DNA of 11,707 nt from Nitrospira sp. UBA5698 (GCA_002420115.1 DIHK01000052.1:1-11707), one strand, 5' to 3'. Shown: positions 1-6,866, counted from the stretch's first letter. Translations and numbers: made by a program. The notes: generated from the sequence alone by a model not told the origin.

Positions 1-2133
1 CATCAACCAGGCTTCATCCACGATGATGGCGCTGGGCTGACCCCGCAAGCTCCGTTCGATCCGGCGAAAAAGGTACAGAATGGTCGGGAGGGCGTACTTA
101 TCTCCAAGCCCCATCAACTCCTCGATTTCAAACACCGTGAAGTCCGCGAGTGCGAGCCCGTCCCGTTCGGCGTCGAGCAGATGCCCCAAGGCCCCGCTCA
201 CGGTGTATTGCTTGAGGGCTTCGCGAATCTCCTCGTCCTGCACCATGTTCACGAAATCGGAGAGCGAGGCCGGCGGCTGGTTCAGTCTGTTGCTGTGGTC
301 ATGACTCAGCGCATTGGCGTGCAGCGCCATGACCGTTTCGGCGATGGCGTTCCGTTGGATCGGCGTGGTCTTCACGCCGTTCAGGGCGAGCATGGTCTCG
401 ATCCACTCCAACGCCCAGGCCCGATCCCCTTTGGTCTCCAAAAACTGGAGGGGGCAAAAGGCCAGCTCGTTGGCATCGCCCGCCACGGTAAAGTGCAATC
501 CGCTCTGTCCGTTTGTGTGGGCTCGAATCGCCGCCGCTAGGGGATACATCGAGAGGCCCTTATCGAAGACATAGACCGACATGCCCTCATACCGGCGCAG
601 TTGCGCGGCGAGCATCCCTAAGTGGGTCGATTTGCCCGAGCCGGTCGGGCCCAACATCAAGGTATGGCCGACATCGCGCACATGGAGATTCAGGCGAAAC
701 GGGGTCTCGCCATGCGTGACGCACTGCATCAAGGGAGGGGCGTTCGGCGGATACATGGGACAGGGCGCGGTAGTGCTGCCGGTCCAGATCGTACTGGTCG
801 GGAGGAGATCCGCCAGGTTCATGGTGTTCAGGGGCGGACGCCGGACGTTTTCGACGCCATGTCCCGGCAAGCTGCCCAAGAAGGCGTCCATCGTATTGAG
901 CGTTTCGATCCGTGCGGCAAATCCCAACTGATGCATCACCTTTTCGATGTGTCGGGCCGACCGTTCCACTTCCGATCGGTCTTCATCCATGAGGACCACG
1001 ACACTCGTGTAGTAGCCCATCCCGATCAACCCACTGTTCACTTCTCCGATGGCGGCCTCCGCATCGGCCACCATCGCCATGGCATCCTGGTCCAAGGGAC
1101 CGGTCTGCGAGTTGGTGATTTGATCGAGAAATCCTCTGACCTTCTGCTTCCACTTCCGTCGATAGCGCGTCAGATCCCGCACGGCCTCGTGTTGATCCAT
1201 GAAGATAAAGCGGGAGGACCAGCGGTACTCGATGGGCAGCTCCCCGAGCGATGTCAGGATGCCGGGGGTGCTGTCTAGGGGAAAGCCTTCGATCGCCACC
1301 ACCTGCATGTACTGATGGCCGATTTTCGGAATGACGCCCGTCCATAACTCCTGTCCGCCGATCACGGCATCGAGATACATCGGATTCGAGGGCAAGAGGA
1401 CCGGCTGATTCACGCCGGTCACGCACCGTTGCACCCACCGCAGGAATTCATCATGGGTGACGGTCGACCCATCTTCGAGGATCAGAGATTGCCCGCGGAG
1501 GCGTTGCAGCCGAAAGACCGACGACAACCGCGATTCGAATGACGCGCAGTCCCGTGTGAATTGCTCCACCAGTCCCTTCGTGCGGTCCTTGGCGCTGACT
1601 TCCGCCTGCTCATCGTCGAACATCAACTCCACAAACTGGCGTTGTGCCACCAGCGGCGGCAGATACGTGAGGGTCACCACAAAATAGCCGTCGTACATGG
1701 TTCCCAGTCCTTCGAAGAGCCGCCGCCGTTCTTCGTCCAACGCGGCCGTCAGCGGATCGGGAAAATGGGAGAGGCCGGGCGCGGCATAGCCAGCCGCCCG
1801 ACGCCGCACCGCATCCACATGCACCATCCAGCCGTTGCCGAGCGAACTCAAGGCTTGATTGATCCGGAACGAGACGGCTTCGCGTTGGGGTTCCGTGCTG
1901 CTGGCCTGATCGTCTCCGTTATAGATCCAGGCCGCCATGAGCGAGCCATTTTTCCCGACGATCACGCCATCCTCGACCATGGCCGCGTAGATCAAGAGAT
2001 CCGACAGGCCCGCGTCCTGCGACCGATGCTTGGTGAGTGTCACCTTCGCATCGGCTTCGCGGACACGTTGGATCAGCAACAAGAAGAAGGCGAGCCCCAA
2101 CAGCGCAATCAGGACGGTCAGCGTCACCATCAT
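1..2133 (-). CDS. trbE: TrbE/VirB4-family conjugative transfer ATPase (3' end beyond left edge)
   Basis: Cytoplasmic, membrane-associated ATPase that powers pilus assembly and substrate transfer in P-type type IV secretion. The frame is open from the ATG at 2133 to base 1, giving 711 residues with the C-terminus missing. Seen: Walker A GPTGSGKS at about residues 495-502 and Walker B AIIVDEAW at about 702-709, right at the window edge. The N-terminal part has the TrbE/VirB4 pattern (DLLIYAAMVEDGVIVGKNGS, about 45-64). The start ATGATG overlaps the trbD stop in an ATGA arrangement, with AAGGA about 11 bases upstream, which supports this start. An extra hydrophobic segment (residues 3-22) precedes the usual N-terminus; see findings. 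It is the fourth gene of the trbBCDE order known from RP4 and Tn4371-type elements. The family call is firm. Whether the gene is complete cannot be judged. Confidence 0.95.
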   Translation of the reverse strand, partial: MMVTLTVLIALLGLAFFLLLIQRVREADAKVTLTKHRSQDAGLSDLLIYAAMVEDGVIVGKNGSLMAAWIYNGDDQASSTEPQREAVSFRINQALSSLGNGWMVHVDAVRRRAAGYAAPGLSHFPDPLTAALDEERRRLFEGLGTMYDGYFVVTLTYLPPLVAQRQFVELMFDDEQAEVSAKDRTKGLVEQFTRDCASFESRLSSVFRLQRLRGQSLILEDGSTVTHDEFLRWVQRCVTGVNQPVLLPSNPMYLDAVIGGQELWTGVIPKIGHQYMQVVAIEGFPLDSTPGILTSLGELPIEYRWSSRFIFMDQHEAVRDLTRYRRKWKQKVRGFLDQITNSQTGPLDQDAMAMVADAEAAIGEVNSGLIGMGYYTSVVVLMDEDRSEVERSARHIEKVMHQLGFAARIETLNTMDAFLGSLPGHGVENVRRPPLNTMNLADLLPTSTIWTGSTTAPCPMYPPNAPPLMQCVTHGETPFRLNLHVRDVGHTLMLGPTGSGKSTHLGMLAAQLRRYEGMSVYVFDKGLSMYPLAAAIRAHTNGQSGLHFTVAGDANELAFCPLQFLETKGDRAWALEWIETMLALNGVKTTPIQRNAIAETVMALHANALSHDHSNRLNQPPASLSDFVNMVQDEEIREALKQYTVSGALGHLLDAERDGLALADFTVFEIEELMGLGDKYALPTILYLFRRIERSLRGQPSAIIVDEAWLM

Positions 2134-2441
2134 GAATACTGGTTTCCTTGCCGTGAGGTGTTGACCCGCCAGGGGGTACTGCGGGCGGGATAGTAGGGTT
2201 TGTAGATGAGCTGACGCAGATAGACGTACCGCAATTTCGGATCGGCTTTGGCCATGAGTCGCAGGAGATACAGAAGGACGAACCACAAACTCACCCCGAC
2301 GACTCCGGCCCGCAGCTCTTGGGCGGTGAACACCAGCGCAAACGCGACCGCGCCACAGAACAGCACCAGTTCACGGTCCCCACCCAAGAACAGATTGTCC
2401 CGGTGCATGACGCGACGAATCGGGATCTTGCGGAGCGCCAT
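2130..2441 (-). CDS. trbD: TrbD, VirB3-like conjugation membrane protein
   Basis: Small inner-membrane protein of the mating-pair formation apparatus, partner of TrbE. It has 103 residues from the ATG at 2441, which matches the usual TrbD length of about 100. Seen: an N-terminal stretch MALRKIPIRRVMHRDNLFLG typical of TrbD, two adjacent hydrophobic segments (about 25-41 and 45-63), and a basic C-terminal tail with YLRQLIYKPYYPAR. An upstream ATG at 2507 in the same frame lies inside trbC and would add 22 residues unlike the family, so it was rejected. The chosen start is two bases after the trbC stop, and the stop overlaps the trbE start by four bases, so translation is probably coupled. Confidence 0.9.
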   Translation of the reverse strand: MALRKIPIRRVMHRDNLFLGGDRELVLFCGAVAFALVFTAQELRAGVVGVSLWFVLLYLLRLMAKADPKLRYVYLRQLIYKPYYPARSTPWRVNTSRQGNQYS

Positions 2442-2443
2442 GG

Positions 2444-2845
2444 CTAGCTCAGCCTCACGAATCCAGGATGAGACGCTGCCGCCAGCGCCTTTCCCTCCCA
2501 GCTCCATGCGATTTCAGCTCCAGCGGCAAAGAGCGTCGTCAGCACGTTTTGTGCTCCCACGAGGATGGCGATCAACAATACGAGAAAGACCATCATGCGC
2601 AAAAACCCCGTCAACTCACCGCCGAAGATCAACACCCCTGCGGCTCCCACAATCCCGATCAAGGACAGGGTAAAGGCGACGGGTCCAGTGATCGACGCAC
2701 GCAACCGGGTCAACGCGGATTCGTAGGGGAGACCGCCCCCAGCCGTCCCCGCCGCGTGGGCCTCCTGCGGCATGGTGATGACACACAGCATCAGCAGGAC
2801 GCCGACGCACCACAGGTATTGTTTCCAGTGCGATACAGTGCTCAT
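2444..2845 (-). CDS. trbC: TrbC/VirB2-family conjugative pilin precursor
   Basis: Major pilin subunit of the conjugative pilus. It has 133 residues. Seen: a signal peptide with an early Lys (residue 8), a hydrophobic core at about 10-23 and a likely signal peptidase site after AHA (residue 31). Two hydrophobic segments follow (about 56-77 and 82-98), joined by a short loop with GGELTG, the topology of VirB2/TrbC pilins. In RP4 the homologue is cyclised after further trimming by TraF; nothing here shows whether this one is. An AAGGAG motif sits 8 bases before the ATG, and the ATG overlaps the trbB stop (ATGA), so trbB and trbC are one transcript. Confidence 0.9.
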   Translation of the reverse strand: MSTVSHWKQYLWCVGVLLMLCVITMPQEAHAAGTAGGGLPYESALTRLRASITGPVAFTLSLIGIVGAAGVLIFGGELTGFLRMMVFLVLLIAILVGAQNVLTTLFAAGAEIAWSWEGKALAAASHPGFVRLS

Positions 2846-3816
2846 TGATCGTGCTCCTTCGGTTCAATCAGTGACCGGGTGATGTACTGTCCCTGCTCAT
2901 AGCCCTGGACTTCGAGAATGTCCTCGACGCGACGACCGTCTGCACAGCGTGTGATGTGCACCACGACCTGCACGGCTTCGGCGATCAGGGGTTCGATCGG
3001 TTTGGGATAGTCTTGGTTCATGCTGATATAGAGCGCCAGCTTCGAAAGTCCGGCTCTGGCATGGTTCGCATGCAAGGTCGCAATGCCCCCTTCATGTCCG
3101 CTGTTCCACGCCATCAGCAGATCCAAGGCTTCCGGCCCTCGGACTTCTCCGACTAAGATCGTGTCGGGCCGCATGCGCATGGAGATCTTCAAGAGCTTCG
3201 CCATCGTGACATCCACGGTGGTGTGGTATTGCACGCAGTTGTCCGCACGGCATTGGATTTCGGCGGTGTCCTCGAAGATGAACATGCGCAGATGAGGAAA
3301 GGTGTCCATCATGGTGTCGATCAGGGCATTCACCAGCGTGGTTTTGCCCGAACCGGTCCCGCCCACGACGAGGATATTTCGACGAGCCTTTATGGCGGTG
3401 AGGAGCACGTCTCGTTGCCGAGCCGTCATGATCCCCTGCTCCACATACTGCTCGAGCCGAAAAACCGCGAGGGCCCGTTTTCGGATCGCAAACGTCGGGG
3501 CTGTGACGATCGGCGGGATCTGTGCGGCGAAGCGGGAGCCGTCGAGCGGAAATTCACCGTCGAGGTAGGGAGACTGGCGGGTGATTTCCTTGCGATGAAC
3601 CCCCGCCACGGTTTTGATGATGGCTTCCGCGCGGGCGGCGGGAAAGGTCCCCAGACACTCCATCCCCTGCCCGAGCCGTTCACACCAGAGCCGCCCATCG
3701 GCGTTCAGCATGACTTCCACGGTGCGTGAATCATTGAGGGTTTCGACTAACAGTGCCCCCATATCCCGCTCGATCATCCGGCGGGCTCGCTCTTTCGTCG
3801 AGGGTCCATTATCCAT
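2842..3816 (-). CDS. trbB: TrbB/VirB11-family secretion ATPase
   Basis: Hexameric traffic ATPase at the cytoplasmic base of the conjugation channel. It has 324 residues from the ATG at 3816. Seen: N-terminal domain about 1-135, Walker A GGTGSGKTT (152-160), Asp box FEDTAEIQ (181-188), Walker B ILVGEVRGPEA (220-230) and His box GHEGGIATLHAN (240-251), all intact. An in-frame ATG at 3858 would add 14 residues; it was rejected because 3816 is preceded by AAGGA at 5-base spacing. This is the first gene of the visible trb operon, with no traG or relaxase gene upstream within this window. A promoter candidate lies about 95 bases upstream. Family assignment is certain; the P-type (trb) subclass follows from the gene order. 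Confidence 0.95.
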   Translation of the reverse strand: MDNGPSTKERARRMIERDMGALLVETLNDSRTVEVMLNADGRLWCERLGQGMECLGTFPAARAEAIIKTVAGVHRKEITRQSPYLDGEFPLDGSRFAAQIPPIVTAPTFAIRKRALAVFRLEQYVEQGIMTARQRDVLLTAIKARRNILVVGGTGSGKTTLVNALIDTMMDTFPHLRMFIFEDTAEIQCRADNCVQYHTTVDVTMAKLLKISMRMRPDTILVGEVRGPEALDLLMAWNSGHEGGIATLHANHARAGLSKLALYISMNQDYPKPIEPLIAEAVQVVVHITRCADGRRVEDILEVQGYEQGQYITRSLIEPKEHDQ

Positions 3817-3857
3817 GCGCGTCCTTGGGTGACACCTGTACGATGTCGGCATGCGCA

Positions 3858-3877
3858 ATACTGTATGTAGTTATACT
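3858..3877. repeat. ATACT direct repeat / GTAT-ATAC dyad in trb leader
   Basis: ATACT occurs at 3858-3862 and again at 3873-3877. Inside, GTAT (3863-3866) and ATAC (3873-3876) form a short dyad with a 6-base spacer. It lies between the candidate promoter and trbB in an AT-rich stretch, where a repressor of conjugation genes could bind. The repeats are short and may be chance in AT-rich DNA. Confidence 0.25.
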
Positions 3878-3909
3878 AATATATTGACCTTAGTTGTTTG
3901 TTGTGTGCA

Positions 3910-3938
3910 CTAGTACGCGGATGCAGAGCGCCTGTCAA
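3910..3938 (-). promoter_or_regulatory. Candidate promoter for the trb operon
   Basis: On the minus strand, a perfect TTGACA (3938-3933) is followed after exactly 17 bases by TACTAG (3915-3910), which matches only half of the -10 consensus. It would start transcription near 3903, leaving a leader of about 85 AT-rich bases before trbB. The weak -10 suggests low or activated expression; this is inference from sequence alone. Confidence 0.4.
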
Positions 3939-4093
3939 GATGCTTGTTCTGAATGAGCGATAATTAATCTGCCATGTATTGCATGTAGGGATGAGCCTCT
4001 ACAGAAAGGCCTGACTTACTAAAACAGTGTAGGCAGTGGAGGACACTGAACTGGATAGATTACTTCTGCAGCGCTTTGGCCATATTTACAATC

Positions 4094-4171
4094 ATGATCG
4101 GTGCGTGGGTGATTCTCTATGCGATAGGGGCCATCGCTCATGACGTTCGATCAGGTGGCTCTTCGGTGTAA
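4094..4171 (+). CDS. Possible small hydrophobic peptide
   Basis: A 25-codon ORF from the ATG at 4094 encodes a peptide that is hydrophobic for most of its length (MIGAWVILYAIGAIAHDV and a short polar tail). The frame stays open upstream to a stop near 3990. A CTG at 4046, three bases after GGAGG, would give a 41-residue single-span protein beginning NWIDYF after the initiator. No good ribosome site precedes the ATG itself. The name of any family is unknown to me; this could equally be non-coding DNA. Confidence 0.2.
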   Translation: MIGAWVILYAIGAIAHDVRSGGSSV

Positions 4172-4220
4172 ATTGACAATATGCTGTGTGCATAGGTGGG
4201 TTACCGGTATACTCCGCCAC

Positions 4221-4391
4221 ATGACGAAATTTCTGTGTTCCCAAGATCATGGCAAGTGGTGCGGCTATCTCCAGGACCATCCTGACCGCCAGGTGCACGG
4301 GGAGTCCTTCGAAGAGTTGGAGATCAAGCTGCGCTAATTATCCAGCGATCTGATTGCCAGTACGCTGGCGAACAGACCAAAGATTGCCTAA
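4221..4391 (+). pseudogene. HicB-family antitoxin-like gene with in-frame stop
   Basis: From the ATG at 4221 the frame reads 38 residues with the pattern of short HicB-like proteins: GKWCGYLQDHPD, then GESFEELEIKLR, then TAA at 4335. Reading through that TAA, the same frame continues 17 codons (to TAA at 4389) with D-L, Leu and K-I-A at the spacing I expect in the family's usual C-terminal DLxSGxIPxxRKVA segment. This suggests a nonsense mutation of a sense codon such as GAA, CAA or GAT-derived sequence. No HicA toxin gene is seen on either side. An alternative is that the 38-residue product is a natural short form. The family likeness is by eye and not tested by search. Confidence 0.5.
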
Positions 4392-4818
4392 GCGATCCGA
4401 ATAGGGCGTCAGGAGGGCTCGTGCCATGAGGAGGCCCACGTAACGCGAGCTGCTTGGGCTCGTCACGACCCCCATCGCTCCCCAGTCATGTGAACCTCCC
4501 TCATCACCTTCTGCGTTGCGCCAACCGCGCCTGGCATTTCTTCCTCTCTCTGATGCTGACGTGCGGGTATCAAGGTGCCCTGCACGACGAACTCGCCGTT
4601 CATGCCGCTCGCCGTCATGTTCTCGGCCATGAATCGGCGGAATCCATGGAAAGCGGTTCGATCTTGTTATCCTCAGCATGGCTGGCGATCAGTGAGACGG
4701 CTCGTTGTCCTCCCCTTCCCATGGTGCTCCCCTACCCTCCTTACGGGGCATGGCAGATCAGCTCGGTTCAATTAGACTCGTGAGGAGACGACAATCTGAG
4801 TCCAACCGCATGAGCCAC
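4392..4818. other. Gene-poor stretch before the PilZ gene
   Basis: About 430 bases with no ORF that I recognise. ORFs of 66-113 codons exist on both strands but have low-complexity, Arg/Ser/Pro-rich translations typical of non-coding frames. The only sign of possible coding is a pair of minus-strand frames described separately (4463-4722). No tRNA, clear terminator or insertion sequence end was seen. Confidence 0.5.
4463..4722 (-). pseudogene. Possible frameshifted remnant of an unknown gene
   Basis: On the minus strand an ATG at 4722, preceded by GGGGAG, opens a 35-codon frame with a protein-like middle (AVSLIASHAEDNKIEPLSMD) that ends at 4615. A second frame, from an ATG at 4630 to a stop at 4463 (55 codons), overlaps it and begins MAENMTASGMNGEFVVQGTL with mostly G or C in third positions. 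Together they could be one gene broken by a frameshift. I do not recognise a family, and both pieces are short, so this is a weak call. Confidence 0.2.
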
Positions 4819-4828
4819 GAGGAGGCTG

Positions 4829-5224
4829 ATGAAAACCTACTCAGTTCGCAAAGCGTTACGGTCTCCTGTTCAGTGTCAATTTGTCTGCTTTACCGATGGC
4901 GCAGCAATCAATGGAATTATCTGGGATATTTCGGTAACAGGCTGGCGCGGGACAGTGGATCGGCCGATACCGATCGGTCCCGGAAAGAGTGTCTTGATGA
5001 CCCTGCGTGATATGAACGGTTGTCATCCCGTCTTCATTGATTCCGCCATTGTCCGGTGGTCTGAAGGTCGTCACACGGGATGGGAGATCACACACATCGA
5101 TGACAGTACGCACACTCGATTGACAGAATTCATGGCACAGCACGAGCGAGCGGAGAGCACTGCGGGTGACATGCAACAAACACCCCGTGGCCTCTCGCCG
5201 ACACATACACCCCACGCGGTCTGA
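4829..5224 (+). CDS. PilZ-domain protein (predicted c-di-GMP binding)
   Basis: A 131-residue single-domain protein. Seen: the RxxxR motif RKALR at residues 7-11 and the DxSxxG motif DISVTG at 33-38, the two parts of the c-di-GMP binding site of PilZ domains. They are followed by the usual beta-rich core with VRWSEGRHTGWEI at about 75-87. The last 25 residues are polar and probably disordered. AGGAGG ends three bases before the ATG, a tight but usable spacing. PilZ proteins relay c-di-GMP levels to motility, polysaccharide or other targets; the target here is unknown. It stands alone and is convergent with the NADH dehydrogenase gene, so it is probably its own transcription unit. Confidence 0.85.
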   Translation: MKTYSVRKALRSPVQCQFVCFTDGAAINGIIWDISVTGWRGTVDRPIPIGPGKSVLMTLRDMNGCHPVFIDSAIVRWSEGRHTGWEITHIDDSTHTRLTEFMAQHERAESTAGDMQQTPRGLSPTHTPHAV

Positions 5225-5232
5225 GTAACCCC

Positions 5233-5333
5233 AAACCGGCCTGCAAAGGCGTTGAGTGAGTTACCGCAAGGCTCGAAGAAACTTCACCACGACAATTCAA
5301 CCTAAATAAGTGGTGCAAGGTTTAGGCCGGTTT
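5233..5333. repeat. Long-loop inverted repeat between convergent genes
   Basis: AAACCGGCCT (5233-5242) and AGGCCGGTTT (5324-5333) are perfect 10-base reverse complements separated by 81 bases. The right arm lies over the last codons of the NADH dehydrogenase gene. A second pairing, GAAGAAAC (5275-5282) with GTTTCTTC (5330-5337), uses part of the same right arm, and CCTAAA/TTTAGG (5301-5306/5321-5326) gives a third. No T-run follows any of them, so a classical intrinsic terminator is not shown; a shared 3' end structure for the two convergent transcripts is plausible. Confidence 0.45.
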
Positions 5334-6635
5334 CTTCAAATTTACTTCGCCGGGTGGTGACGTTGGCGAACGCGTCGTGCGGAAGTGGACCAGATCCTTA
5401 GAGAAGAGCACATCCAGCGTCCAGTCCAAAGCTACCAGAATTTTCTTCTCGAATCGGGGCAGTTTCATCAGGTAGATCGTGCGCCACAGCCACCAGGCAA
5501 TGAAGCCTGAAAAGTTCACGCCGAGAATGTTCGCGACACCGGTGCGCTTCCCAATCGGAGCCAGGAGTCCGATCGTAGAGTAGACAAACGGCTTCTTCCA
5601 CCCCCGGCGCACGGTGGCGAGGATATTCTGAGCCGCAATCTTCCCTTCACGCAGCGCGTGTTGCGCGGTCGGAGGGTGAAACTCACCGGTCTTGCGATCC
5701 GGCACCATCGCACAGTCGCCCAAAGCCCAGACGCCCGGCCATCCGGGAACCTCCAGATACTCGTTGACCAGGACGCGGCCTTTAATCTTTTCAAATGGGA
5801 GAGTGTTCAACAGGGCATGCGGGCTGATGCCGGCGGTCCACACTAGCGTATTCGTGGTAATCGTCGTCCCATCACTCAGTGTAACGTCCTGATCTTTCAC
5901 AGCGGTGACCTTGCAGTTTGAGCGAATTTCCACCTTCTGTTCAGCGAGTTTATGCTGCGCATAGGTGCCGAGCTTTTCCCCCAGTTCAGGCAAGATATCC
6001 CGACCAGAACTGACCAGGATGATTCGCAGCATGTCTTCCCGAAGATGCGGGAAAAACCCTACTGCCTCCCGCAAAAAGTCATTCATGGCTGCAATGGTTT
6101 CAACCCCGGCGAAGCCGCCTCCCGCCACGACGAAATTCAGTAAACCCGTGCGCTGCGAGGTGCCACACTCAAAGTCGGCCTCCTCAAGATTTGCGATGAG
6201 ATGGTTACGCAGCACGATTGCGTCGCTCAATGATTTCATGGTGAAGGCCCGATCAGCTAAGCCAGGGATATCGAAGAAGTTCGTGGTGGACCCGAGAGCC
6301 AATATGAGGTGGTCGTACGGCAGTGCATGGCAATGGTTCTCATGCCCGTGCGAGACTCCCACCCGTTGATGTGCGAGATCGATGGTTTCGATCTCGCCAT
6401 GAAAGAATGTCACCCTCCGCAGCAGCTTGCGGATCGGGCTGACGATATTGGTAATATCGAGGTCGCTCGCGGCGACTTCGTGCAGCATTGGAGTGAAGAG
6501 GAAAAAGTTGTCGTGATTGACGAGGGTGACATCCAGCTTGGCGCCATGCGCCAGTGCACGTTCGAATTCCAACGCAGCATACATCCCGCCGAAGCCGCCA
6601 CCAAGAATCAACACGCGGGGTTTGCTGCTAGACAT
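5322..6635 (-). CDS. ndh: Type 2 NADH:quinone oxidoreductase (NDH-2)
   Basis: Peripheral membrane flavoprotein that passes electrons from NAD(P)H to quinone without pumping protons. It has 437 residues, normal for the family. Seen: the FAD-binding GGGFGG at 12-17, the second dinucleotide fold AGGGFAGVE at 171-179, the ATG-like motif LVWTAG at 264-269, the FAD contact ALGDCA at 304-309 and the quinone-side motif PTAQHALREG at 322-331. The C-terminal 70 residues hold a Trp-rich hydrophobic stretch (FIAWWLW, 379-385) and basic residues suited to membrane attachment. The usual Glu at the end of the second beta strand of the NAD site is Ser209 here (ILVSSGRD). It follows the Hyf-like cluster on the same strand after 230 bases and may be cotranscribed or have its own promoter. 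The start has a weak GAG-type ribosome site. Confidence 0.9.
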   Translation of the reverse strand: MSSSKPRVLILGGGFGGMYAALEFERALAHGAKLDVTLVNHDNFFLFTPMLHEVAASDLDITNIVSPIRKLLRRVTFFHGEIETIDLAHQRVGVSHGHENHCHALPYDHLILALGSTTNFFDIPGLADRAFTMKSLSDAIVLRNHLIANLEEADFECGTSQRTGLLNFVVAGGGFAGVETIAAMNDFLREAVGFFPHLREDMLRIILVSSGRDILPELGEKLGTYAQHKLAEQKVEIRSNCKVTAVKDQDVTLSDGTTITTNTLVWTAGISPHALLNTLPFEKIKGRVLVNEYLEVPGWPGVWALGDCAMVPDRKTGEFHPPTAQHALREGKIAAQNILATVRRGWKKPFVYSTIGLLAPIGKRTGVANILGVNFSGFIAWWLWRTIYLMKLPRFEKKILVALDWTLDVLFSKDLVHFRTTRSPTSPPGEVNLKKPA

Positions 6636-6826
6636 ACCATCTCATCCAAGATGTGCGTGAAATACGAGAGGGGCCGATCATCCTTAGCATCAAACACCGC
6701 ATGTCCTTGCCGTCTGATAATGTAGCAGGAGAGGGGGGCTTTCGCCTGCAGAGAAGACAATTTGCACGAACCTTCGTCCAGACGCTCTCGTTGCTCTGAG
6801 GCTCTTGCCTGACCGTCTTCCTCCAT
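6608..6826 (-). CDS. Possible small hypothetical protein between hyfI and ndh
   Basis: An ORF open from upstream of 6826 ends at 6608, overlapping the ndh start by 28 bases. From the ATG at 6826 it gives 72 residues, with a charged first third and a protein-like second half (YIIRRQGHAVFDAKDDRPLS at about 36-55). A GAGG lies only two bases before the ATG, so the start is doubtful. I recognise no family. It would fill most of the hyfI-ndh gap; the alternative is that the gap is non-coding leader for ndh. Confidence 0.3.
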   Translation of the reverse strand: MEEDGQARASEQRERLDEGSCKLSSLQAKAPLSCYIIRRQGHAVFDAKDDRPLSYFTHILDEMVCLAANPAC

Positions 6827-6866
6827 AACCTCGTCGACTGTGTCATAGGCTCCCTGCTGATAGGCT

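Noticed and set aside
1..2200. Several plus-strand ORFs of 60-218 codons across the left end
   Set aside because: They lie antisense to trbE, trbD and trbC, have Arg/His/Pro-rich translations without motifs, and are shadows of high-GC coding sequence.
4140..4165. TTCGATC resembling a tRNA T-loop (possible att site)
   Set aside because: The flanking bases do not pair as a T-stem and no anticodon arm or acceptor stem is present.
4173..4213. TTGACA (4173) and TATACT (4208) as a promoter for the HicB-like gene
   Set aside because: They are 29 bases apart, far from the 17-base optimum, and neither has a partner at proper spacing.
4092..4298. 68-codon minus-strand ORF
   Set aside because: Antisense to the HicB-like frame, which has the recognisable family pattern.
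4338..4679. 113-codon minus-strand ORF
   Set aside because: Arg/Gly/Ser-rich composition, no motif and no ribosome site; its neighbouring frame looks more protein-like over part of the span.
4454..4783. 109-codon plus-strand ORF upstream of the PilZ gene
   Set aside because: No recognisable motif, poor start context and composition like a non-coding frame.
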